A stretch of 64,000 nucleotides of DNA from Stomorhina lunata (lineage: Eukaryota > Arthropoda > Insecta > Diptera > Rhiniidae): positions 78,716,040 to 78,780,039 of the forward strand of contig OW121741.1 of assembly GCA_933228675.1 (NCBI GenBank). The letters run 5' to 3'. This document shows positions 1 through 10,631 of this stretch, piece by piece. Positions within the stretch are counted from its first letter, which is position 1. The number at the start of each line of letters is the position of its first letter. The position numbers were made by a program, and so were the translations under genes. The notes beneath the pieces are model-generated. The model did no database searches and had not been told where the DNA came from. It saw nothing but the letters and a program-made list of their open reading frames with translations.

Positions 1-1487
1 GATGGTAATGACAAGGAAACTTCCGGATTAACGTGTAATTTATCATCTTCTACAGTCTCCACTTGTCTTCCCAAGTTTGGTGATTGTTCACGTGTTCCAG
101 ATGACTTGTTTTCTAATTCAGTAGTTTCGTTTCTCTTCCTTCTCATCATAAAAGCAATAATAACCAATATTGTTATGGCTATTATAAGTCCAAGATTAAC
201 AGAAAGATTGATTTTATTCTCGACTTGTAATTTTTCGATTAAGTGAGAATTGTTGACATTAACGGCCTCCATTCTTTCCAGTGTTATTACTTGTTCTTGG
301 AAATTCGCATTACTTGGCTGCAGCAATGCGGGTAATGGCTTCGTAAGGGACACTTGGGTTGTCAGGTAAGTCTGATTTCGAATTCGTACTGTGGAATTTA
401 GGTGATGAATTATAAAGGTGCCATCTATGTTGATAGTCGAATTGTCTATTTCAATTTGGCCTTTGAATTGGTTCAGCAGTACCATACTTTCGTCTATCTT
501 TTCTACTAGTGCCACGTGCTCATCATTAGTTGTTGTACAGCGGGATGCTTTACTCTTCAGAAGGTTTGGGATGCACTCTGATTCACTTATGTCTATAATA
601 TTGTCCATTTCGCAAATACTTAATTTATTATAGTCTTTGCAATCATTTTTAATTCCAAATATCTTATTATAACATTTCAATATTTTCTTAAAATTCGTTC
701 TAATTATTACATTGTTTTTTCTTACAGGTCTAATTGAGAATTCGTTACAAGTTTCTTTACTGGTTGTTGGGATATTTACTATGTAAATTATTTCTTTATC
801 ATTTGATGCAATTTTAACTTTCGAAAAATTTAATAATTCGTCCATATTACCGAATGGAATGTTGTCATTGTAAAAAATTTCTCTCAAAATATTAATTTCA
901 ATATCAGAAAAAATAAATGAATTTACTATGTTTGCTTTAGCCCAATGAATGGCATATTCGATATTAGACAATTCTTCTTTAACAATTTCCAATTTATACT
1001 TAAATTCTAACAAATTATCTTCCTTAATTTCTTTTTCTAAAAATTTGGAAATATTGTTGGTCATATTTGAGAGTCTATTAACCTTTTCCAGAGTTAACTG
1101 ATTAATTACAATTTGGTTATTATTGGTGTCTAGGACATTGTTAATTTTATCTTTTATTATCTCAAAATCGTGGTGATCCGGACTACCGGCCAACCACTTC
1201 CAAGCACTGCCAATAAAGTCCAAAGACCTTTTTGTCCTTGTCTTAGATTTTAGTCTGGATAAACAGGATTTCATTTGGGATATGGTGTAGGATATGTAAG
1301 GTAATAGTTGAGTGTCAGCATTGTTGTTAAGGTTAATTCCGTTTTCCAATCTTTCTATCAAATTTTCGTATTCCCCTAAGTCGATAGTATGGATAAGTTT
1401 AAATACGCCAGTTTGAATTTTTGCTGAGCCTGTATTGATCACAACTAGTCTAGAATTCGAGTAGTCCATTATCTGGAACTCACTCAT
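1..1487 (-). CDS. env: Errantivirus env, F-type envelope glycoprotein (C-terminus beyond window)
   Basis: I read the minus strand by hand from an ATG at 1487 to the left edge and found no stop. The frame also stays open upstream, through a hydrophobic stretch that looks like a signal peptide. A ttattacag acceptor lies between the pol stop and this frame, as expected for an env made from a spliced RNA. A furin-type RTKR motif at about 1227-1238 is followed by a fusion-peptide-like segment containing WKWLAGSP. A single membrane segment (about 145-190) precedes a basic RRKR stretch and a short acidic tail, so only the last residues are missing. Architecture and order match the baculovirus-F-like Env of gypsy-group elements, which mediates membrane fusion. 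The frame is unbroken. Start usage is uncertain because the true N-terminus probably comes from splicing. Confidence 0.85.
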   Translation of the reverse strand, partial: MSEFQIMDYSNSRLVVINTGSAKIQTGVFKLIHTIDLGEYENLIERLENGINLNNNADTQLLPYISYTISQMKSCLSRLKSKTRTKRSLDFIGSAWKWLAGSPDHHDFEIIKDKINNVLDTNNNQIVINQLTLEKVNRLSNMTNNISKFLEKEIKEDNLLEFKYKLEIVKEELSNIEYAIHWAKANIVNSFIFSDIEINILREIFYNDNIPFGNMDELLNFSKVKIASNDKEIIYIVNIPTTSKETCNEFSIRPVRKNNVIIRTNFKKILKCYNKIFGIKNDCKDYNKLSICEMDNIIDISESECIPNLLKSKASRCTTTNDEHVALVEKIDESMVLLNQFKGQIEIDNSTINIDGTFIIHHLNSTVRIRNQTYLTTQVSLTKPLPALLQPSNANFQEQVITLERMEAVNVNNSHLIEKLQVENKINLSVNLGLIIAITILVIIAFMMRRKRNETTELENKSSGTREQSPNLGRQVETVEDDKLHVNPEVSLSLP

Positions 1488-1534
1488 GGAGGCTGCAACC
1501 AGAGAAAGTAACCTGTAATAAAGTACAGTAAGAA

Positions 1535-4500
1535 TTAATTCCTTATGTGTTTCTTGTGTACTATTCTCCCGCTTTCAGTCACTACAGTGGAATGTCTATT
1601 TTCCTTTACCAGTTCCCGTTTGAATTTCTCGGTCAATTTCGTACCAAGTCTTTTATTTATTTTAACAAAAATCTCTTGTCCGGGTATGTATTGCTTGATT
1701 TCCGTCTTGTTTTTATTATGATAATCTAAGTCCTTTTCCTGTTTCCTTTTCAGTTTATCGATGTTATTCTGTCTTGTTCGTTCGTAGCTTCCTGGAGAAA
1801 AATCTACTGTCCTCCCGAAAAACATGTCTACTGGCTTCCTACCTATTGTGGAATGTATGGAATGGTTGTATTCATTGACAGATCGTTCCAATAATTCTTC
1901 AAAATCTCTACAGATCCCCTCGTCCTTAAGACATCTCAAAATTTCTGCCAAAGTCGAATGAAATCTTTCAATCTGACCATTTGCTTCGCTCCTATAGGGT
2001 GGTGTTGTAAAGACTTCTATTCCCAATTCATCTTTCATCATAAATAGTATTGAGGCAGAATTCAATGATTTTTCATTATCCATAACAACGGTCTTGGGGA
2101 CCCCATAGAAAAAGAGAATATCCCTTAAAGGTCTCCTAACATCTTCTATAGATTTTCCCTGTAAAATTTTTGTCTGCGCGTATTTTGAAAATTTGTCCAG
2201 CGCCGTTAGAACTATTTTCCTGTCAGTTGAAAAAATGTCAATGTGAATGATTTGACCAGGATAAGTTGGTATTTGTGTCTCATTTAATTTTGGTTGGTTG
2301 GGGTGTCTCTCGTATTTATTCTTCTTGCATGTGGAGCAAAGCTTTAGAATTCTCTTAATTTTAGAAAACATACTGGGAAAATAAGCTTTCTCCAGTATCT
2401 GATTCTTGTTTTCCGCTGCACTTCTATGTGCACGTTTGTGTGTTTCTATGATTAGAGTTTCCTGATCCGATTCCGATAAAATATCGTCCACAAAATTTTG
2501 TGTGAAACGCACCTTAAAATTTCTAAAATGACATGGGTATAATTGTTGAATTTTTCCCATAATGAATTCTGGAGCTTTTATGCCATTTATCACCGATGGA
2601 TTTAAGTACCTCTTCAGTATGGATATTAGTTTTCCTGTGTCATAAACCTGTTCTTTTATCAGATGTCTGTGATATCCCGGAAAAATTATTTTAGAGTCAT
2701 ATGTTGGAGTGTCATCTATTTGTAGAAAAATTTGGTTCTTGAATGCGTTAATAGGGACTTCTACACTAGGTATTAGTTCCTCCGGTGAGCTGTCGCCACT
2801 GTGTACAGTTCCTGTTAGAGAATTAATATTCGTTTTAGGAGGTCTTGAGAGTGCATCGGCTACCACATTACTTTTACCTGGTTTGTACTGAATCTCATAA
2901 TTATACTCCTCCAAAATCGCTTTCCATCTTTTCATTTTTGTATTGTTATTTTTATTGCTAAGAGCATATGTCAGCGGTTGGTGGTCGGTATAAATTATGA
3001 CTTTTGCCGATCCGTATAGGTAATTTCGTAGGTTTGTCAAAGCCCAAATTATAGCTAACATTTCCTTTTCGTTAGCTGCATAATTTTCCTCGGTCTCTGT
3101 TAATGTTCTGGAAATGAAGGATATCGGTCGGTCATCTTGACTTAGTACGGCTCCTATTGCCACATTTGATGCATCTGTTGTTAGCTGAAATACTTTTTCA
3201 AAGTTTGGATATGACAGTATTACCTCTTGGGACACTAAGGCATTTTTTAGTGTGTCAATAGCGAGTCTTGCTGGACTGTCGAGATTTATTTCCCTCCTGC
3301 TTGACTCTGATTTGGAAATCATGCCTGCGTCTCCTCGTAAGAGTTTGGTTAGTGGTTTAGCGATATCCGCGTATCCCTTTATGAATCTTCTATAATATCC
3401 TGAGAGGCCAAGAAATGATCGAAGCTCTTTAATATTCCTAGGGTAAGGAAAATTTACAATTGCTTCCAACTTTTTTGGATTAGCTTTTATACCATTGCAG
3501 GAAACAATAAATCCAAGGAATTCGACATCCTCTTTGAAAAATTCGCATTTGTCCAACTGGACCTTCATGTTAGCTGCATTCAGAGTTTTGAAGACATCAT
3601 TTAAGTGCCTCAAGTGTGAGACCTCATCTTTGCTGAAAATAATGATGTCATCTATATAGACGTAGCATATCCGTCCGATATGTTCCCTTAGAATGTCGTC
3701 AAGGGCGCGTTGGAATATAGATGGAGCGTTCTTTAACCCAAACGGTAGGCGTGTAAATTCGTATTTTCCGTTATTAACAGAAAAAGCCGTTTTTTCTATA
3801 TCTTCTTCCTTAAGGGGTATCTGGTGGAATCCGCTCTTCAGATCAATTACCGTAAAATACTTGTTACCTCCAAGATGAGAAAGAACATCGTTTATTTCTG
3901 GTATAGGATACCTATCAGGAATAGTTATCGAATTTAGCTTCCTGAAATCTACTACGACCCTATATTTTTCTCTTCCAGACGCATCCTGTTTTTTTGGAAC
4001 CACCCAGATTGGTGAGTTATATGGGGAACGCGATGGTCGAATTATTCCGTCCTTCAGCAGTCTGGTGATTTCTTCCTCCACAACTCCTCTTAAGGCCATT
4101 GAATAAGGGTAGTTTTTCGAATATGTAGGTGTGTCAGTTGTTGTCCTAATTTCACCCACAACTCTAGTTGTATACGTAAGTCTTTCGTCTGGATCCGCGA
4201 ATAAATTCCTATGTTTGTCTACTATGTGTACAAGAGATTTCTTCTGATACTCGGACAGATGATCGGTCCTTAGCTCGATATTATTAACGTCCTGTGCAAT
4301 GTGCTGGAAAAGTTTAATTCTCCTGTTACCCTGCAAAGTCATGTAATTTTCGGAAGTATAAATTACTGCTGACAATTGCTTTAAGCAATCGTGACCTAAA
4401 ATCGCATCGAAAGTTTTTAGTCCTGGTAGAAGGTAAAATTTAATTGAAATATCATTTATTCCGAACATGCAACCTATTACATGATGAGTTATTTGAACGT

Positions 4501-4672
4501 TTCCCGCTACTGAGGTTGCATTAAATCGTTCCTGATTTATTTTTGGGTTAATTGCTAACTGTGGTTTAATGTAATTCTTATTGCTACCTGTGTCTATCAA
4601 AATTTTAAGTGTCTCTCCGTTCCTCGTCCTGGCCTGAAAGTATGGCAGCGAGGAACTATTTAACCAAAAAAA
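1535..4672 (-). CDS. pol: Errantivirus pol polyprotein: protease, reverse transcriptase, RNase H, integrase
   Basis: The frame is open from 4672 to the stop at 1535. Domains in order: aspartic protease (LIDTGS near the start, AILGHD about 65 residues later); reverse transcriptase (about residues 170-345, with TRLPFGLKNAP and catalytic YIDD); RNase H (about 470-590, TTDAS, then YTDHQPLTY); integrase (about 720-950), with an HHCC zinc finger ending in CSTCKKNK and a DDE core marked by HIDIF, MDNEKS and the E of GQIERFH. Length and order are those of Ty3/gypsy Pol. It lies in the -1 frame relative to gag, and its open frame begins exactly at a T7 slippery run (4672-4666), so it is expected as a Gag-Pol fusion. 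No internal stop is present. The integrase carries no recognisable chromodomain, as is usual for errantiviruses. Confidence 0.95.
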   Translation of the reverse strand, partial: FFWLNSSSLPYFQARTRNGETLKILIDTGSNKNYIKPQLAINPKINQERFNATSVAGNVQITHHVIGCMFGINDISIKFYLLPGLKTFDAILGHDCLKQLSAVIYTSENYMTLQGNRRIKLFQHIAQDVNNIELRTDHLSEYQKKSLVHIVDKHRNLFADPDERLTYTTRVVGEIRTTTDTPTYSKNYPYSMALRGVVEEEITRLLKDGIIRPSRSPYNSPIWVVPKKQDASGREKYRVVVDFRKLNSITIPDRYPIPEINDVLSHLGGNKYFTVIDLKSGFHQIPLKEEDIEKTAFSVNNGKYEFTRLPFGLKNAPSIFQRALDDILREHIGRICYVYIDDIIIFSKDEVSHLRHLNDVFKTLNAANMKVQLDKCEFFKEDVEFLGFIVSCNGIKANPKKLEAIVNFPYPRNIKELRSFLGLSGYYRRFIKGYADIAKPLTKLLRGDAGMISKSESSRREINLDSPARLAIDTLKNALVSQEVILSYPNFEKVFQLTTDASNVAIGAVLSQDDRPISFISRTLTETEENYAANEKEMLAIIWALTNLRNYLYGSAKVIIYTDHQPLTYALSNKNNNTKMKRWKAILEEYNYEIQYKPGKSNVVADALSRPPKTNINSLTGTVHSGDSSPEELIPSVEVPINAFKNQIFLQIDDTPTYDSKIIFPGYHRHLIKEQVYDTGKLISILKRYLNPSVINGIKAPEFIMGKIQQLYPCHFRNFKVRFTQNFVDDILSESDQETLIIETHKRAHRSAAENKNQILEKAYFPSMFSKIKRILKLCSTCKKNKYERHPNQPKLNETQIPTYPGQIIHIDIFSTDRKIVLTALDKFSKYAQTKILQGKSIEDVRRPLRDILFFYGVPKTVVMDNEKSLNSASILFMMKDELGIEVFTTPPYRSEANGQIERFHSTLAEILRCLKDEGICRDFEELLERSVNEYNHSIHSTIGRKPVDMFFGRTVDFSPGSYERTRQNNIDKLKRKQEKDLDYHNKNKTEIKQYIPGQEIFVKINKRLGTKLTEKFKRELVKENRHSTVVTESGRIVHKKHIRN

Positions 4673-6093
4673 TTAAGGTCTACAAGGGCGTCGTCCCGTG
4701 TGCTTTCCAACAGATCATATTCAGGAGATTCGTGAATTGTATCGCTAAATGATTGGTTGTTATTCTCGATTTCCCTGTAATATTCCTCAACGTCTGGTAC
4801 TCCACCTACGGCACCTTCCTCATCGTAATCAAAAACTTCCTTAGGTGGCTGCTGAACTACATTTTCATTTTCCGTTGTTACATGGAAGTTTCTCTGTATT
4901 TTATTTTGTGGGGTCTGAATGGACGACGTCAGTGGTCTCTTGAACGCGGTGTTCTGTGGCCTATTCATATAATTGATTTGACGTGTCTGTACCGATCGGT
5001 CCACATCCATTGGCTCGTATCCCGATGATGGTTGCTGATTGTTTGTAGGATGATTTGGAAATCCTTGTTTGTTTCCCTGATTAAACGGAGGTCTTGGTGT
5101 CCAATTTTGATTATTTACTGGCCGCCAGTTAGTGTTTTGATTATAGTTTTGTGTTGTCATATTTCGAGGTGGCAATGGTGGTCTAGGAAGAATTTTTCCC
5201 CCAATATGTGCCAAATCTGGATGGAATCTAGGTTTATGTCCTAGATATGGTCTTGCATCAATATTATCCTTTTGCACATTGCCTCTAGTCATCTGTCCAT
5301 GCGCATAATTCATGCGGAATGTCATATTGTTTAGTTTTAAGCAAGTATGTAATGCTTGTGGTAAGGAGGTCGGTTCGCGAACGCTTAGCAATCGAGGTAG
5401 GTCTCCGTTAAGACCTCTAACAAACGTATCCAGAGCTTTATCCCTGTAAGTGTTTGTCATTACATGAAGGCTTCTCTCATCTAGGTCCAGGCATGATACC
5501 TTGTCAAGTATCAGCGACAGATGCTGATAGACAGCTTGATAGAATTCTGTGATTGTTTTGTTACCCTGGCAAAGGGTGGTCATTTGGTACTCTAGTGTAC
5601 CAATGTCCCTTTTATCGGAGTAATGCATCATGAGGCATTTTTTTATCCTGCCCCAGTCTAATGGTGTCCGATAAGACTCCAATGCGGTGTCTGCTTCGCC
5701 CACTATCTTCGTCCGAATTGTATGTAATATGGCATAAAACCTACCTGTCCCCCGAAGAGATTGGTAAACTTCCATTATCCTATCAACAGATTTGCGCCAG
5801 GAGCTGAATTCCCCTGGTTGTCCGGAAAAATCTCGCAATGACCTAACTATGTCCGGGACTCTATCTAACTCCTCTAACCTCGTAATTGTCCCAATAGGTT
5901 GATCCACCTCTACGTCCAGCAAAGGATCCTGTTGCATATTTAGAACCTCATTAATTATTTCCCTTATCTGATTCTTTTGAATAGTGGTGAGTCCTGAAGG
6001 GACGTTAGCTGAACTGGTCGTGGTGCTTTGTGCCATCGTTAATGACCTACTCAGTCTTTCCGTCAATTTTTCGACAGTCTCGTCCTCAGGCAT
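4660..6093 (-). CDS. gag: Errantivirus gag, capsid polyprotein (477 aa)
   Basis: First gene of the minus-strand provirus, 477 codons. The N-terminal half has capsid-like helical sequence (for example WRKSVDRIMEVYQ, about residues 100-112, and CLMMHYSDKRDIGTLEYQM about 40-70 residues later). The C-terminal half is rich in N, Q, P and R, suggesting a basic RNA-binding tail. No CCHC zinc knuckle is visible, which is common for gypsy-group Gag. The reading frame ends 4 nt after a T7 run; -1 slippage there would give Gag-Pol. Assignment rests on position upstream of pol, length and composition, because Gag is poorly conserved. The start is the first ATG after the long leader. Confidence 0.85.
   Translation of the reverse strand: MPEDETVEKLTERLSRSLTMAQSTTTSSANVPSGLTTIQKNQIREIINEVLNMQQDPLLDVEVDQPIGTITRLEELDRVPDIVRSLRDFSGQPGEFSSWRKSVDRIMEVYQSLRGTGRFYAILHTIRTKIVGEADTALESYRTPLDWGRIKKCLMMHYSDKRDIGTLEYQMTTLCQGNKTITEFYQAVYQHLSLILDKVSCLDLDERSLHVMTNTYRDKALDTFVRGLNGDLPRLLSVREPTSLPQALHTCLKLNNMTFRMNYAHGQMTRGNVQKDNIDARPYLGHKPRFHPDLAHIGGKILPRPPLPPRNMTTQNYNQNTNWRPVNNQNWTPRPPFNQGNKQGFPNHPTNNQQPSSGYEPMDVDRSVQTRQINYMNRPQNTAFKRPLTSSIQTPQNKIQRNFHVTTENENVVQQPPKEVFDYDEEGAVGGVPDVEEYYREIENNNQSFSDTIHESPEYDLLESTRDDALVDLNFFG
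4666..4672 (-). promoter_or_regulatory. Candidate -1 ribosomal frameshift site (T TTT TTT)
   Basis: In the gag frame the codons are AAT TTT TTT GGT TAA. The -1 frame has a TAA immediately before the T run and is then open through all of pol, so the pol frame starts exactly on the heptamer. This fits an X XXY YYZ slippery sequence. Confidence 0.7.
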
Positions 6094-6621
6094 TGGAAAT
6101 GGTTAGGATTAACAGTCGCAAACAACAAAAAAACAAAAAGGATTTATGATTTTAAGAACCTATGTAAATTGAACTCTTCTTACTTTTCTATAGCAAGGAA
6201 TATAATTAAATATTATAATGATAATGTTAAAAATAATCTTACATAATAGTTGATATCATGATGAGGATTCTGGAAAAGTTTAGGTGTTGATGTTGATGTT
6301 GATTGATGCTCACTTTTTAAATCTTCTTTATTTGTTAAAAAATATTTGTTTAATATTAACACTTTGGTCACTGTTTATTCTTTCAAGATTTCTTATGCAA
6401 TTAATATTTTTATTTCTGTTCACTTATTATTTTTATTGTTTTTCTGTTTTTATTGATCACTTAATTTATTTAATGTTAAAAAAAAAAAACTTTTTTTTGT
6501 TATACCGTGGCCGCTGATCCTTTACGAGGATCTCTCGTTTGTCCTTTAAGAAGGACTACTAGAGCGCGTCGTTTCCGCGGTTTATAAATTAGTTTTACGA
6601 CAAAGGACCCTTTTTCCTAGG
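6094..6621 (-). other. Errantivirus 5' leader between primer site and gag
   Basis: Untranslated leader of the provirus. AT-rich, with poly-A/T runs and, near the primer site, GC-richer segments that could fold. No gene is seen. I looked for a tandem array of Su(Hw)-type TGCATA sites as in the Drosophila gypsy insulator and found only one core, without the flanking consensus. Confidence 0.6.
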
Positions 6622-6639
6622 GTCCCTGCTCGGGCGCCA
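6622..6639 (-). promoter_or_regulatory. Primer-binding site, tRNA-Lys type
   Basis: The minus strand reads TGGCGCCCGAGCAGGGAC directly after the 5' LTR. This complements the 3' end of lysine tRNA (CCCTGTTCGGGCGCCA) with one change. Use of tRNA-Lys is typical of the gypsy subgroup rather than the 17.6/297 subgroup, which uses tRNA-Ser. Confidence 0.85.
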
Positions 6640-7054
6640 ATTAAAAGTCTTTTCAAATTTTTTATAAAAAAATATTTTATTTTATAACTTATAACCGGAC
6701 GGGTTATAAGAAATACGACTTTATTTTATTAATTCACAAAACTGACTGCAAAGACTTTACAATAATTTCTTATAACGAAACTTATTTTATTAGTGAATTT
6801 GTTGATTTCGCATTTTCATGCAACAGCTAATCAAACAGCTAGCAATGCAGTTTTAATGTTGGAACGTTTCTTGGCTGTTGAACTCGAAAATAGCTAGCAA
6901 TGCATTTTTAATGTTGGCGCGTTTCTTGGCTGTTGAACTTGATTTGCTGACATGTTGCAGTTGCAATAATTATAGTTAATGTTGTTGTTGTGTCTGCTTT
7001 ATGGTTATCATACTAATAGAGTTTGTTGTTGTTATTACTGACACAGTGTTAACT
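6640..7054 (-). repeat. 5' LTR of the gypsy-type errantivirus
   Basis: About 415 bp between the primer site and a (TA)n tract. On the minus strand it begins AGTTAACA, the same start as the gypsy LTR, and ends with AAT before the primer site. It contains a 55-bp-period duplication at 6837-6885 and 6892-6940. The 3' LTR lies outside the window, so LTR identity and insertion age cannot be judged here. Confidence 0.8.
6837..6940. repeat. Tandem duplication inside the LTR
   Basis: Two near-identical units of about 49 bp, both starting AGCTAGCAATGCA and ending TTGGCTGTTGAACT, with a handful of differences. In gypsy-type LTRs such repeats usually lie in U3 and can hold transcription-factor sites. 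Confidence 0.8.
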
Positions 7055-7199
<145 letters not shown>

Positions 7200-7488
7200 T
7201 GTGATATCGTCACCTGAAATGCAAAAAGGCGTAACTACACTCCTAAGTTTTTTTTTCAGAAGATGCAAAAAACGTTATAACTTTTAAACTACAAGGAAGA
7301 TTATATCCAAATTTTGGAATTGGATCAACAAGCCATCATAGTTTTTGAGCAATTGCGAAAAAACACAAGGGCTTAACAAATATTTTCTGAAACCAAAAAG
7401 GGTTTTAAAAAAAGTTTTTTTTGTCAATAATTTGGGGACAGGTCTTAAAAATAGTAACAGTTTATTTTTGAACCATAATTTAATATAA
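7200..7488. repeat. Older dispersed-repeat sequence (family F)
   Basis: No gene. Phrases such as ataacttttaaac followed by ccaaattttgga, and ggatcaacaa, recur in diverged form at 10230-10320. This suggests the 7.2-10.6 kb region was one older repeat into which the A and B elements inserted. Confidence 0.4.
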
Positions 7489-8280
7489 AACAAGTAAGAA
7501 AGCGCTATAGTCGGTCAAGCCCGACCATACAATACCCTTCACCACTAAGGTCAAAGGTGTTATTTTTCCTGTATAAAGACAAATATTTGCTAAATTTTGC
7601 CATCATACATTTTTTCAAAACGTATATATTTAACCTGTTTCCGTCATTTGGACTTATATGAGAGCTAGGGTCAACTGTGGACCGATTATCTCGAAATTTG
7701 GCAAATTGATTACAGTTGTTACAAAAATTATGTAAACTCAAAATCTTCATTATCTTTAGATTTACGAGCGTTTTAGTGATTTTTTGTCTCATTTAGTGCG
7801 TTTTTGAAGAAGAGTTTGTATGGGAGCTATGGTCAACTGTGGACCGATTTCAACGAAATTTGGTACAGTGATTTAAGTTTACATAAGTTTACATATCTGT
7901 TTTAAATTTCATGAAAAAAAATTGATATTTGTGGCCAATAAGCAATTCCGGGAAGTGGGACCTATGGAAGGTACAATAAATAATGGACCGATTTTGACAA
8001 ATTTCAATAGCCATGGTCCCATTATCAAAAAAATTATCTGTGCCAAATTTCATCAAATTATCTTTAGAATTGCGACCTGTAGTTTGATTACAAGGTTTAC
8101 ATGGGGGTCCAGCCAGCCAGACGGACGGACGGACGGAGGACATTGCTAAATCGACTCAGAAAGTGATTCTAAGTCTATTGGTATACTAAAAGGTGGGTCT
8201 AAGACAAATATTTCTATGCGTTACAAACATCAGCACAAGCTTATAATACCCTTTCCACCTATGGTAGTGAAGGGTATAAA
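7489..8280 (+). mobile_element. Family B non-autonomous element, near full length
   Basis: Starts aacaagtaagaaagc with a subterminal hairpin (GTCGG TCAAGC CCGAC) and ends with aagcttataataccc through gtgaagggtataaa. Contains two or three cores of the type gggagctatggtcaa/tggaccgattt and a short GGAC/GACG run near 8120. No coding capacity. The terminal style and internal short-repeat core resemble DINE-1/Helentron-type elements; that assignment is inference. Another B copy in the window (59.5 kb) is close in sequence. Confidence 0.7.
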
Positions 8281-10010
8281 TACAAGTTAGAGTGTTATAT
8301 TCGGCTGTGCCGAATCTTGTATACCCACCATCAAGTTGTACGAGAGTGCAGCTAATTCAAAATGTTGACCAAATGTCGTATTGTCGGACTAAATTCGGTT
8401 GCAGTTGTATAGTTACTTTAGTTCAACATTTAAAAGTATCTAAGTGGTTTCCCAAGTATTTACCTTGGACAAAATGATGTTCCATAACCGAATATAGTTT
8501 TACATTAATAAGCTGTTTCGTTGTGCCATAAACATGTTGATAGCAACACGCCAGTTTCATGTATTTTGTTAGGAGTTCCTAATTCATCTACCGTGTATAA
8601 AGTCTGGACCTAACATTGATTGATAGCTATCTAATTTCGTAGACGCAATCTTAATATACTGAATGTGCCTTCAAATCTTTTTGATTGTAGATATAAAAAG
8701 GGGATGTTATATATATAAGAACTATAGCCAAATGTTGACCGATTGTTACAAAATTTTATATACTGGCTGGTATTAATATAAAGTTTATTTGTGCAAAATG
8801 CCCATACCTGACATAGTTTATAATTTAATAGCTTTTAACTGGCGTTTGTGGCAATTTAGTGGTTACAGGGAGCGGGTTTTATATGAAAGCTATGGTCAAA
8901 AATGGACCGATTCCTACAAAATTTGACATACTGACTGAAAGTTGCATAAAACTTCTATGATTTGCATTTAGTGGTCATAGATTTTACAATTTTATTCAAT
9001 TTGTCAGCATAAATGTGATTAACGGGGCAAGTTTATATAGGAGCCTAACTAAATGTGAACCGATTTTACCCATTTTCAGCACACAATTTCTACAACATAT
9101 CGAAAATGCTTTTGCTAAATTTTGTCTCTCTAGCTCTTGTAGTTAAGGAGCTATCGCACTTTTATCTGACGGTAAGACAGACATAAACCCCCTTTTCTTT
9201 TTGTATTTTTGTGTTTCCGTAAGTTTTTTATATGGGAGCTATGGTCAAATGTTGACCGATTGTAACAAAATTTTGCACACTGGCTGGCATGCACATAAGA
9301 CTTCCTTTTGTAAAATTTTGTTGCTGTAGCCTTTTTCGTTAAGGCGCTATCGCACTTTTATCTGACGGAAACACAGACATAAGCCCCCTTTTCTTTTTGT
9401 ATTTTTGTATTTCCGTAAGTTTTTTATATGGGAGCTATGGTCAAATGGTGACCGATTGTGACAAAATTTTGGCATTCACATAAGACCTCCTTGTGCTAAA
9501 TTTAGTGATTATATCTATTATAGTTTTATTGGCTTTTAAGTGTATTTTAGGTGAAATTTTGGCTGTTTCCGTAAGTTTTTTGTATGGGAGCTATGACTAA
9601 ATGTGAACCGATTTTGATGAAATTTTATATGCTGCCTAGGGCTTACGCAAAACTTCTATATACTAAATTATCATCATAGCTATTATAGTTTGTTATTTAT
9701 TAGCAAATAAGCGATTAGCGTAGGCGAGGTTATACAGGAGCTATGGTCAAATGTTAACCGATTTTACCCAATTTTAATACCAACATTTTCTTAGAGATGA
9801 ATAATGTTTTTACTAAGTTTCAGTGAGCTAGCTCCTTTTTTTTAGGCGTTATCGTGATTTCAACAGACAGACATCGCTCAATCGTCTTAGAATTTCATAA
9901 GGATTCGGAATATATATCGTTTTTGATTTTTGAGCCAATATTAAGGAAATTACAAACGGAATGACAATCTCAATATACCCCCCAGTCTTTTTGATGGTGG
10001 GTATAATAAG
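8281..10010 (+). mobile_element. Family A non-autonomous element (copy A1)
   Basis: Begins acaagttagagtgttatatt with the perfect hairpin ATTCGGCTGTGCCGAAT and ends ctttttgatggtgggtata. Joined directly to the end of the preceding B copy. It contains seven diverged copies of a core (consensus gggagctatggtcaaatg, then ACCGATT, then AAAATTT) at about 8718, 8885, 9038, 9234, 9430, 9586 and 9735. No open reading frame of note. Best read as a DINE-1/Helentron-like non-autonomous element. Confidence 0.75.
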
Positions 10011-10631
10011 TTTTGAACAAATTAAAATAGGATACAGAGGTTTTTTAAGAGTTATTTCAGAAATAACCCCGTAACTTTTAAACGGTTAAAGGAATTTTAA
10101 TGAAATTTCATACATTTAGAACAGAGGAGCTTTAGAGTTGATCAGTAGACAAACAGGGAAATATACCATCGGAAGGCTAACTTATAGCCTTTCAAAAATC
10201 TAAGTCTCGGATAAAAATTGTTTATATGATAAACAAAAAAACACATCATAACTTTTAAACCAAATGAAATATTAATTCCAAATTTTGAAATTTGGTCAAC
10301 AATGCAACAGCAAACCCATTGCTGAAAACTTAACCGGCGAAAAATTAGTAGTTTTTAAGTAATTGCAAAAAAAAAAAAACAAAAGGGCTTAACTACAAGC
10401 TAAATATTTTCTGAAGCCTAAAGGGCTTAACTATAATACAAATTTTGAGCAACATTTTAAACCTTTGGTTTTTAATAAATAAAATCGCTGTTTTTGGCCG
10501 TACGCATACAATTTTGCAGATAGATGTATTTTGGGTTGCTTCATCGTCATCAACTACAAATTAAATTTCAATTTTTGTTAGTTACTCCCTTTTGCATTTT
10601 AGATGAAGATATATGAAATTCTGATTTTTTT
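10011..10631. repeat. Older dispersed-repeat sequence (family F), no gene
   Basis: AT-rich sequence with phrases shared with 7200-7488. It is bounded by A1 on the left and A2 on the right. No open frame, TIR or RNA gene was seen. Confidence 0.4.

Noticed and set aside
6094..6621. Su(Hw) insulator in the retroviral leader
   Set aside because: Only one TGCATA core (near 6395) without the YYY flank; the Drosophila gypsy insulator has a dozen sites.
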